64,000 bases of DNA from Oscillospiraceae bacterium (lineage in GTDB: Bacteria; Bacillota; Clostridia; Oscillospirales; Oscillospiraceae), in contig JAHHRZ010000006.1 of assembly GCA_020025515.1 (NCBI GenBank), forward strand, positions 43,150-107,149, in the 5' to 3' direction. The notes below the pieces were generated by a model. It was not told the origin of the DNA and ran no database searches. It worked only from the letters and a program-made list of their open reading frames with translations. This document shows, piece by piece, positions 57,602 to 64,000 of the stretch (its first letter is position 1; each line of letters opens with the position of its first letter). The translations under genes and the position numbers were made by a program.

Positions 57602-58525
57602 TCAGTTCATGCCGCAGTAGGACTTTGCGGTGAGGGCAGCCACCTTGGCGTTGTTGTAGACCAGCTGAATGTTGGAGGCCAGAGAGTCACCGCCGGTGAG
57701 CTCTGCCACACGGGCCAGGAGGAAAGGGGTGGTTGCCTTGCCGTGGATGCCCTGTTCCTTGCATTCCCCAATGGCCCGGTCAATGGCGGCGTTGATTTCC
57801 TTGGGGTCCATGGAGAACTCCTCGGGGATGGGGTTGGTCACCAGCATACCGCTGCCCAGACCCATGTCATTTTGTGCCTTGAAAGCGGCGGCCAGTTCCT
57901 CAGGGGTGTCGATGCGGTAGTCTACCTTGAATCCGGAGGTTCTGGTGTAGAAGGCAGGCAGCTCCTCCGTGCCATAGCCGATGACAGGCACCCCATGGGT
58001 CTCCAGATACTCCAGAGTGAGGCCCAGATCCAGAATGCTCTTTGCCCCTGCGCACACCACCATCACAGGGGTGCGGCCCAGCTCTTCCAGGTCGGCGGAA
58101 ATATCCATGGTGGTCTCTGCGCCCCGGTGCACGCCGCCGATTCCGCCGGTGGCGAAGACCTGAATACCGGCCATGTGGGCAATGATCATGGTGGTTGTCA
58201 CGGTGGTGGCACCGTCCTCCCCTCTGGCGCACAGGACCGCCAGATCCCGGCGGGATGCCTTGGCAATGGCCTGCCCCTTCTTGCCGAAGTACTCAATTTC
58301 CTCTTTGGTGAGACCGGCCTTCAGGCGGCCGCCAATGATGGCAATGGTAGCGGGCACGGCACCATTCTGGCGGATGATGTTTTCCACATTGAGAGCGGTT
58401 TCCACATTCTGGGGATAGGGCATCCCGTGGGAAATGATGGTAGATTCCAGCGCCACAACGGGCTTTCCTTGTGCAATGGCCTCTGCGACCTCGGGGTTTA
58501 CATCCAAAAAGCGATTCAGATTCAT
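57602..58525 (-). CDS. psuG: Pseudouridine-5'-phosphate glycosidase
   Basis: A 307-residue enzyme that reversibly splits pseudouridine 5'-phosphate into uracil and ribose 5-phosphate. The family blocks VVALESTIISHGMPYPQNVE, ARGEDGATTVTTTMIIAHMA, VFATGGIGGVHRGAETTMDI and ATTPFLLARVAELTGG are intact. The ATG at 58525 is preferred because GGAGGAACTTATT precedes it. It lies 16 bp after the PsuK-like kinase gene, so the two form a catabolic operon. No pseudouridine transporter gene is adjacent. Confidence 0.95.
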   Translation of the reverse strand: MNLNRFLDVNPEVAEAIAQGKPVVALESTIISHGMPYPQNVETALNVENIIRQNGAVPATIAIIGGRLKAGLTKEEIEYFGKKGQAIAKASRRDLAVLCARGEDGATTVTTTMIIAHMAGIQVFATGGIGGVHRGAETTMDISADLEELGRTPVMVVCAGAKSILDLGLTLEYLETHGVPVIGYGTEELPAFYTRTSGFKVDYRIDTPEELAAAFKAQNDMGLGSGMLVTNPIPEEFSMDPKEINAAIDRAIGECKEQGIHGKATTPFLLARVAELTGGDSLASNIQLVYNNAKVAALTAKSYCGMN

Positions 58526-58541
58526 AATAAGTTCCTCCATA

Positions 58542-59627
58542 TTACAAAATTTGTCCCATCCGCTCTCTGAGGGCGGTGACGTTGAGATTGGAATTGATGG
58601 TTTCTTCAGACTCTATGGCAATGGCGCCTGCCGCCGCTCCCGCCTGGGCGGTCTCCAAAAGGGGCAGATCCTCCATCCATGCCCAGGCAAGGCCCGCCAT
58701 GAATGCGTCCCCCGCTCCGGTGGCGTTTCGCATCTGCGCCGGGCAGCAGGGCACCAAATGCCGTGTTTCTCCCTCTGCGGCATAGACCCCGTCACTGCCC
58801 ATGGACAAAAACACCCGGCCAACGCCACTGTCCAGCAGACACTTTGTGGCCTTTTCCAGAGTGACCCGGTCGGTAATGCGCACCCCGGTCAGAAGCTCCG
58901 CCTCCAGCCGATTGGGCTTCAGGGTGTGGATGCCGGACAGGATGGGCCGCAGCTTCTCCGCCTTGTGGGTGGATACGGGGTCCACGAACAGAGGGGCCGT
59001 GCAGGACTGGGCCAGATAGTGCAGAGACTGGGAGGGCAAATTGGCATCCGCCACCACCAGCTTGGCGTTGTTCAGCAGGTTCAGCCGGGAGGCCAGATAG
59101 GCCGGTGTGATCTGCTCGCAGATCTGCATATCCGACACCGCCAGGGCCATGTCTCCGTCTGGGCCGCTGAGATAGACATAGGTGGAGGTGGTCCCGTTGG
59201 GAACATGGAGGGCATAACTCAGGTCAATGCCCAGATCGCCGCAGGAGCTTTTGATTTTCTGGGCGTGAAAATCGTCTCCCAGAGCCGTGAGCATCCGCAC
59301 CTCCAGACCCAGCAGGCTCATATTGTGGGCGATGTTCCGGCCCACGCCCCCCAGGCTCATGTGAACCTGACCGGGGTTGGAGTCCCGCTCCACCAGAGGC
59401 CCATAGGCCTTGCCGCCGATGTCGATGTTGATGCCGCCCACCACCACGGCATAGGTGCCATTTCGCAGGACATAGCCCTTCCCGGCAATATAGCCCTTTT
59501 TCGTCAGGTTGGAAATATGGGCCGCCACACAGGAACGGGTAATCCCCGCCCGCCGGGCCAAGGCCTCCTGGGAAATCATGGGGTCCTCCTGAATCCAGGC
59601 CAGAATCTGCCGTTCTCGCTGGGTCAC
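58542..59627 (-). CDS. psuK: PfkB-family kinase with N-terminal winged helix (pseudouridine kinase-like)
   Basis: A 361-residue fusion. Residues 3-60 form a winged helix-turn-helix (TQRERQILAWIQEDPMISQE, ARRAGITRSCVAAHISNLTK); the rest is a PfkB carbohydrate/nucleoside kinase with VVVGGINIDIGG, SLGGVGRNIAHNMSLLG and the active-site RNATGAGDAFMAGLAWAW. Homologues phosphorylate pseudouridine for PsuG. The DNA-binding part suggests it regulates its own operon. The start is GTG at 59627 with AGGAGGT 6 nt upstream; upstream in-frame codons lie in the promoter. Confidence 0.88.
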   Translation of the reverse strand: MTQRERQILAWIQEDPMISQEALARRAGITRSCVAAHISNLTKKGYIAGKGYVLRNGTYAVVVGGINIDIGGKAYGPLVERDSNPGQVHMSLGGVGRNIAHNMSLLGLEVRMLTALGDDFHAQKIKSSCGDLGIDLSYALHVPNGTTSTYVYLSGPDGDMALAVSDMQICEQITPAYLASRLNLLNNAKLVVADANLPSQSLHYLAQSCTAPLFVDPVSTHKAEKLRPILSGIHTLKPNRLEAELLTGVRITDRVTLEKATKCLLDSGVGRVFLSMGSDGVYAAEGETRHLVPCCPAQMRNATGAGDAFMAGLAWAWMEDLPLLETAQAGAAAGAIAIESEETINSNLNVTALRERMGQIL

Positions 59628-59670
59628 GGCGTCACCTCCTAAACATTTCTTTATTTCTAATCTTATGTTT

Positions 59671-59699
59671 ATTATATTGTAATCCCCAACCTTTGTCAA
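59671..59699 (-). promoter_or_regulatory. Promoter of the psuK-psuG operon
   Basis: On the minus strand: TTGACA (59694-59699), 17-bp spacer, TATAAT (59671-59676); a full consensus sequence. Its -35 lies 14 bp from the -35 of the divergent ABC promoter. Confidence 0.9.
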
Positions 59700-59713
59700 G
59701 AACAATCTACAGA

Positions 59714-59743
59714 TTGACAAAGCGGATATGACGGTGGTATAAT
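59714..59743 (+). promoter_or_regulatory. Promoter of the ABC exporter operon
   Basis: TTGACA (59714-59719), 18-bp spacer, TATAAT (59738-59743). With the psuK promoter it makes the inverted repeat TTGTCAA (59693-59699) / TTGACAA (59714-59720), which could also be an operator. Confidence 0.88.
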
Positions 59744-59777
59744 TTTTTATAATTGTTGCGGTCGAAACTAATTTGAA

Positions 59778-59802
59778 AGTCCGGTGGCTGCCGGGCTTTT
59801 TC
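59778..59802 (+). promoter_or_regulatory. Terminator-like hairpin in the ABC exporter leader
   Basis: AGTCCGG (59778-59784) pairs with CCGGGCT (59791-59797) with one wobble, loop TGGCTG, then TTTTTC. It lies between the promoter and the first gene, about 30-50 nt into the transcript, so it could act as an attenuator. Confidence 0.6.
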
Positions 59803-59853
59803 TGTGGCTTCCGGCCATGGAGGTTTCGCCGGTTTTAGGAAAGGATGTGGGGT

Positions 59854-61575
59854 ATGAAACGAATTTTTTCTCATCTGCGGCCACTAAAGTGGCGCATTGG
59901 GGCGGCGGCCATTCTGATGACCCTGTCCTCCCTGGGGCAGCTCCTGCTGCCGGCGCTCATGAGTGCCGTGGTGGATGAGGGCATCTACGCTCGGGATTTC
60001 AGCGCCATTTTGAAGCTCTGCGGGCTGATGTTTCTGGTGGCTCTGTGCAGTCTGGGAGTCACCATCTGGGGCAGGAAGCTCAGCGCTCAGGTGGTGTCCG
60101 GCTTCAGCTCCGGGCTGCGGGAAAGCATTTTCAAGAAGGTCATGGGCATGAGCCACGAATCCTTCGGAAAGATGGACACCGGCTCCCTGGTCACCCGCTC
60201 CACTCAGGATGTGGGCACCGTGTCCTGGGTGGCCAATATGCTTTCCAGCGGCATCATTTCCATTCCCGCCATGTTCCTGGGAGGTGTCATCCTCTCCTTT
60301 CAGGTGGATGCGGTGCTGGCCTCCGTGGTGCTGTGCGCCGTGCCCTTTGTGGGGCTGGTGGTGTTTCTCATCGGCCGCCGGGTGGCTCCTCTGTGGGAGC
60401 TGTCCGATGCCTATATCGACAAACAAAACGAAATGATCCGCCAGCGGCTGCGGGGAATCCGGGTCATCCGGGCCTTTCGCCGGGAGCCGGACGAGCACGA
60501 AAAGATTGCCGATGCCACCAGAGTCATGGCGGATAACATCATCAATGCCAATGTTTCCATGCAGTCCATCAATCCCATTGCCTCCTTCTGCCTCAACGCA
60601 GCGGCGGTGGTGATCCTCTATCTCAGCGCCCGCCGCATGGAATCCGGGGTCTCTGCGGCCACCGGCGGCGACATTCTGGCCCTCATTCAGTATGTGGCCT
60701 ACATTATGAACGGCGTTCTGGCAGGGTCCTTTGCCATTGTGATGGTGCCCCATGCCGCCGTGGCCTGCCGTCGTATTTTGCAGGTCCTGGACCTGCCGGA
60801 GGACCGGGGCGAAGAGGGCCGCAGCAGTTCTCTCAAAGGCGGCATCACATTGGACCATGTTTCTTTCTGCTTTGAGGGCAGCTCCGAGCCTGCCCTTCGG
60901 GATGTGACCATGGACATTCAGCCCGGCCAGCGGGTGGCCGTCATCGGCTCCACCGGCAGCGGCAAAAGCACCCTCATTCAGCTCCTTCTGGGCTTCCGTC
61001 CCTGCACCCAGGGGCAGATCCTCTTTGACGGCATCCCCGCCGGGGAGCTGTCCGGCAGCAGTCTGCGGAGCCAAATCAGCAGCGTCCTGCAAAAAACCGC
61101 CATTTACGCCGGGACCATCGGGGAAAATGTATCCATGGGCTGCCCCGGCACCACAGAGGCCGACATCTGGAACGCCCTGGACATCGCCCAGATGAGAGAG
61201 TTTGTGGAGAGCCTCCCGGATGGATTGAATCACAAAATCGAGCTTTCCGGCTCCAATCTCTCCGGCGGACAGCGGCAGCGTCTGGCCATTGCCCGAGCCC
61301 TCAACAAAGAGGCCGCCATCTATATCTTTGATGACAGCTTCTCCGCTTTGGACTTTCTCACAGAATCCAAACTGCGAGCCAGACTGTCCCAGGAGCTCAA
61401 AGGCAGGACCCAGATCGTGGTGACCCAGCGTGTCACCACCGCCATGTACTGCGACTGCATCTTTGTTCTGGACAACGGCTGTCTGGTTGACCAAGGCAGG
61501 CACGAGGACCTGCTGGAGCGCTGCCAGGTATATCGGGAGATCTATACCTCCCAGACAGGAGGTGACACCCTATGA
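59854..61575 (+). CDS. ABC exporter half-transporter with degenerate catalytic site
   Basis: A 573-residue fused membrane/ATPase protein: six hydrophobic helices in the first ~310 residues, then a nucleotide-binding domain. The Walker A GSTGSGKST starts near residue 365 and LSGGQRQRL is normal, but Walker B reads IYIFDDSFSALD with Asp494 in place of the catalytic Glu, and the switch His is Gln525 (VVTQRVTT). This is the pattern of the non-catalytic half of heterodimeric exporters of the TM287/BmrC/LmrC type. The start at 59854 has AAAGGA 8 nt upstream. It overlaps its partner by 4 bp. Confidence 0.93.
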   Translation: MKRIFSHLRPLKWRIGAAAILMTLSSLGQLLLPALMSAVVDEGIYARDFSAILKLCGLMFLVALCSLGVTIWGRKLSAQVVSGFSSGLRESIFKKVMGMSHESFGKMDTGSLVTRSTQDVGTVSWVANMLSSGIISIPAMFLGGVILSFQVDAVLASVVLCAVPFVGLVVFLIGRRVAPLWELSDAYIDKQNEMIRQRLRGIRVIRAFRREPDEHEKIADATRVMADNIINANVSMQSINPIASFCLNAAAVVILYLSARRMESGVSAATGGDILALIQYVAYIMNGVLAGSFAIVMVPHAAVACRRILQVLDLPEDRGEEGRSSSLKGGITLDHVSFCFEGSSEPALRDVTMDIQPGQRVAVIGSTGSGKSTLIQLLLGFRPCTQGQILFDGIPAGELSGSSLRSQISSVLQKTAIYAGTIGENVSMGCPGTTEADIWNALDIAQMREFVESLPDGLNHKIELSGSNLSGGQRQRLAIARALNKEAAIYIFDDSFSALDFLTESKLRARLSQELKGRTQIVVTQRVTTAMYCDCIFVLDNGCLVDQGRHEDLLERCQVYREIYTSQTGGDTL

Positions 61576-63377
61576 GACGATATACAGGAAAGGATCAAAA
61601 GCTCACTGGAAGGCAGAAGGTCTCCCTTCTGGTGCAGCTGGGCCGGGAGGCCAGACCCATCTGGAAGTGGCTGCTGCTCAGCTGTTTTCTGTGCGTCATC
61701 ATCATTGTCTGCGCCGTCTTAGGCCCCAAGCTCACAGGCAATGTCACCAACATCATCTGTGCCTGGTGGAATGACCACGCCACAGGCGCCCCGGTGGGGC
61801 CTCTGGTGCAGACCATTTTCCCCACCCTTCTGGTGCTTCTGGGGGTCTATGCCATTGGGGCGGTGTTTCGCTGGCTCAATATGTATCTCATGAACAACGT
61901 GGTCAGCCACCATTTCACCTGTACCATTCGGATTCGGATGTCCGACAAAATCAGGAAGCTTCCCATCTCCTATCTGGACGAAACCCCGGTGGGGCAGATC
62001 CTGGAGCGCATGACCGACGATGTATCCGCCACGGGAAACACCATCCACCGGCTGCTGGACATTCTCATGCAGGGCTTTTTGCAGATTCTCTTCATTGCCG
62101 TTGCCCTTTTGCTGGAGGACTGGCGACTGGGCCTCATTGTGCTGATTACAACGCCTCTGTCCATTTTGCTGTCTCTGAAAATCTCCGGCTACAGCGGCAA
62201 GTATTTCCGTGCCATGTTCCGGCAGAATGCCCAGATGTATTCCGTGGTGGAGGAGAACTACACCAACTTTGCCACTACAAAAGCCTACAATCTGGAAGAA
62301 AACGCCCTGGAAAAGCACCGGGCCGTCAACCGGGAGGTGCAGAAGGCCCAGGAAAATTCCGTCTTTATCTCCGGTCTGGTCCAGCCCATCATCACCCTGG
62401 TCAACGCTCTGACCTACATTGCCGTGAATCTGGTGGGCGGGTATCTTGCCATAAAAGGGCTGGTCCCCGTGGGCACCGTGGTCACCGTGGTGCTCTTTGC
62501 CCGCCAGTTCTCCGCCCCTCTGGAGCAGATCGCCGACGGCTTCGGTCAGATGCAGCACACCATTGCGGCAGCCAACCGGGTCTTTCAGTTCCTGGCTGAG
62601 CCGGAGGAGGACCCCAGACAAGGAGCGGTCCATCCGGAAACCGTGAAAGGTGAGGTAGAATTTCGCCATGTGGCCTTCTCCTATCGGGAAGATCAGCCTC
62701 TCATCCGGGATCTGAGCTTTCGTGCCCAGCCCGGCCAGACCGTGGCCATTGTGGGCCCCACCGGCGCAGGAAAGACCACCATTGTGAACCTGCTCATGGG
62801 CTTTTATGACATCGCAAAGGGAGAAATCTACATTGACGGCCGCCCCATGTCCCAGATGAACCGGGATGAGGCCCGGGAGCTGTTCTCCATGGTATTGCAG
62901 GAGACCTGGCTCTTCCGGGGTACGGTGGCAGACAATGTGGCCTATGGCCGCCCCGGGGCCACCAGAGAGGAGATCATGAGGGCCTGTGACGAAAGCTACT
63001 GCGACCACTTCATCAGGACCCTGCCCCAGGGCTACGACACCGTCATCGGTGACGAAACCACCACCCTGTCCGGGGGACAGAAGCAGCTTCTCACCATTGC
63101 CAGAGCCGTTCTGGCGGACCGCCGGCTTCTGATTCTGGACGAGGCCACCTCCAATGTGGACACCCGAACGGAAATCCTCATTCAGAAGGCCATGGACAAG
63201 CTGATGAAGCACCGCACCTGCTTCGTCATTGCCCACCGTCTGTCCACCATCGTAGGAGCGGACCGGATTCTGGTCATCCGGGATGGAGACATTGTGGAGC
63301 AGGGCACCCACAAGGAGCTTCTGAAACAAAACGGCTTTTATGCCGCCTTGTACCGCAGCCAGTACGACAAGGGCTGA
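61572..63377 (+). CDS. ABC exporter half-transporter with canonical catalytic site
   Basis: A 601-residue partner of the preceding protein. Six hydrophobic helices are followed by a nucleotide-binding domain with Walker A GPTGAGKTT, LSGGQKQLLTIARA, Walker B LLILDEATSNVD with catalytic Glu524, and the switch His555 in IAHRLST. The pair should form an asymmetric heterodimer that exports drugs, lipids or peptides; the substrate cannot be told. Compared with its partner it has a longer N-terminal part before helix 1. Confidence 0.94.
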   Translation: MRRYTGKDQKLTGRQKVSLLVQLGREARPIWKWLLLSCFLCVIIIVCAVLGPKLTGNVTNIICAWWNDHATGAPVGPLVQTIFPTLLVLLGVYAIGAVFRWLNMYLMNNVVSHHFTCTIRIRMSDKIRKLPISYLDETPVGQILERMTDDVSATGNTIHRLLDILMQGFLQILFIAVALLLEDWRLGLIVLITTPLSILLSLKISGYSGKYFRAMFRQNAQMYSVVEENYTNFATTKAYNLEENALEKHRAVNREVQKAQENSVFISGLVQPIITLVNALTYIAVNLVGGYLAIKGLVPVGTVVTVVLFARQFSAPLEQIADGFGQMQHTIAAANRVFQFLAEPEEDPRQGAVHPETVKGEVEFRHVAFSYREDQPLIRDLSFRAQPGQTVAIVGPTGAGKTTIVNLLMGFYDIAKGEIYIDGRPMSQMNRDEARELFSMVLQETWLFRGTVADNVAYGRPGATREEIMRACDESYCDHFIRTLPQGYDTVIGDETTTLSGGQKQLLTIARAVLADRRLLILDEATSNVDTRTEILIQKAMDKLMKHRTCFVIAHRLSTIVGADRILVIRDGDIVEQGTHKELLKQNGFYAALYRSQYDKG

Positions 63378-63387
63378 TTTCATCTGC

Positions 63388-63435
63388 AACGGGCGGGCCT
63401 CTCCTATGCGGGAGCGCCCGCCCGTTCCTTCTTTT
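63388..63435 (+). terminator. Terminator of the ABC exporter operon
   Basis: AACGGGCGGGC (63388-63398) pairs with GCCCGCCCGTT (63416-63426), with extra pairing inside the loop, followed by CCTTCTTTTT. Confidence 0.88.
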
Positions 63436-63475
63436 TCCGCAGGGGAAAGTCGGTCTTTTCCCCCGCTTTCTTTTA

Positions 63476-63484
63476 TGGTATACT
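63476..63484 (+). promoter_or_regulatory. Extended -10 promoter of the ROK gene
   Basis: TGGTATACT (63476-63484), an extended -10 with a weak -35 region, about 30 bp before the start codon. Confidence 0.5.
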
Positions 63485-63513
63485 GGAAGAAAACACCTGC
63501 AAGGAGGAATTCC

Positions 63514-64000
63514 ATGAAGGAGTATCTGTGTCTGGACATGGGCAATACGGAAATCAAAGCCGCTTCTCTCAGCTCCATGGGAGAATCTTATGCCCCCATT
63601 CGCCACTTCCCTGCCATGGCCCAGGAGGACAGACGGACCCTTTTGGCCAATCTGGAGGAGATCCTTTCCCGGCTTCACCAGCCCGGCACCGTGACCCAGG
63701 GGCTTCGGCTGGCCTTTCCCGCCCCCTTTGACTACGAAGCCGGAACCCCTTTGTCCCCCAAATCCGGCGCCTATCAGGCCCTGTGGGGAACGGATCTGCG
63801 GCACCATCTGTCCAAGGTCATGGACCTTCCTGCCGAGGCGGTAAAATTCTGCAACGACACCAAGGCCTTCGCCCTGGGGGAGCTGAACTTCGGCCCAGCC
63901 CATCTGGCCCGGCGAGTCATGTTTCTGTCCATCGGTACCCGGTTCGGCAGTGCCTTTTCCGTGGACGGTGCCATTGTGGACGGGCCGGAGCTGTGCACAG
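63514..64000 (+). CDS. ROK-family protein, 3' end outside the window
   Basis: The first 162 residues of a protein of the ROK (repressor/ORF/kinase) sugar kinase family. The phosphate-binding LDMGNTEIKAASL is at the N-terminus, the catalytic-Asp block reads FCNDTKAFALGELNFG near residue 112, and SIGTRFGSAF near 140 matches the ROK glycine-rich motif. No N-terminal helix-turn-helix is present, so it is more likely a kinase than a repressor. The ROK zinc motif would lie beyond the window edge. AAGGAGG precedes the ATG. The substrate sugar is not evident. Confidence 0.85.
   Translation, partial: MKEYLCLDMGNTEIKAASLSSMGESYAPIRHFPAMAQEDRRTLLANLEEILSRLHQPGTVTQGLRLAFPAPFDYEAGTPLSPKSGAYQALWGTDLRHHLSKVMDLPAEAVKFCNDTKAFALGELNFGPAHLARRVMFLSIGTRFGSAFSVDGAIVDGPELCT

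Noticed and set aside
59744..59853. A known riboswitch class in the ABC exporter leader
   Set aside because: The leader is only about 100 nt, and I could not match it to yybP-ykoY, guanidine, yjdF or other known folds by eye; only the terminator-like hairpin is supported.
1..64000. CRISPR arrays, tRNA/rRNA genes, prophage, insertion sequences
   Set aside because: No regularly spaced direct repeats, cloverleaf or rRNA signatures, transposase, integrase or phage structural genes were seen.

Overview
The window looks like a chromosomal segment of a monoderm, low-oxygen Firmicute of class Clostridia, most likely an Oscillospirales gut-type organism. This rests on the S10-spc-alpha gene order with a KOW-domain gene between map and infA, zinc-type ribosomal proteins, DUF4317, teichoic-type CDP-glycerol genes, SLH and dockerin/cohesin domains, and strong AGGAGG-like ribosome binding sites. 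Codon third positions are G/C rich. The genus assignment is inference.

Layout. 1-7.3 kb (minus): 5' end of clpP, tig, then a tightly overlapped chain rplS / lepB-ylqF-rnhB-yraN-M19 dipeptidase-threonine-synthase-like gene-metallophosphoesterase. 7.5-11.3 kb (plus): dnaG followed by two sigma-70-family genes, the second degenerate in its DNA-contacting regions. 11.5-18.5 kb (plus): a surface polysaccharide operon with two paralogous Wzy/ligase-like membrane proteins, a GT2 glycosyltransferase, a flippase, a CDP-glycerol glycerophosphotransferase and TagD. 18.6-29.3 kb (minus): a 2479-residue secreted subtilase carrying an internal dockerin, just downstream of a small protein with a cohesin-like domain and three SLH domains, then an XRE-TPR regulator and a TraX-family membrane protein. 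29.5-32 kb (minus): DUF4317 protein and a GH29 fucosidase. 32.1-48.1 kb (minus): the complete S10-spc-alpha ribosomal supercluster from rpsJ to rplQ, with secY, adk, map, infA and rpoA, one strong promoter and a ~260-nt leader. 48.4-54.1 kb (plus): fruK-like kinase, CBS protein, EEP nuclease/phosphatase, 5-formyl-THF cyclo-ligase, two poorly known genes and carbamate kinase. 54.1-54.9 kb: a non-coding stretch with simple repeats. 55-57.5 kb: udk, a lipoprotein, an HTH/membrane-protein pair and a DUF2007-like protein. 57.6-63.4 kb: psuG and an HTH-fused PsuK-like kinase, divergent from a heterodimeric ABC exporter. The window ends inside a ROK-family gene.

The most interesting unit is the cohesin-SLH / dockerin-subtilase pair (18650-27086). 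It reads as a two-gene, cell-surface, cellulosome-like device for proteolysis rather than fibre degradation. Other points worth attention are the threonine synthase homologue without a PLP-lysine region, the tandem sigma genes after dnaG, possible attenuators in the S10 and ABC-exporter leaders, and a promoter that fires directly into a terminator-like hairpin ahead of arcC.

No tRNA, rRNA, CRISPR array, prophage or insertion sequence was recognised.
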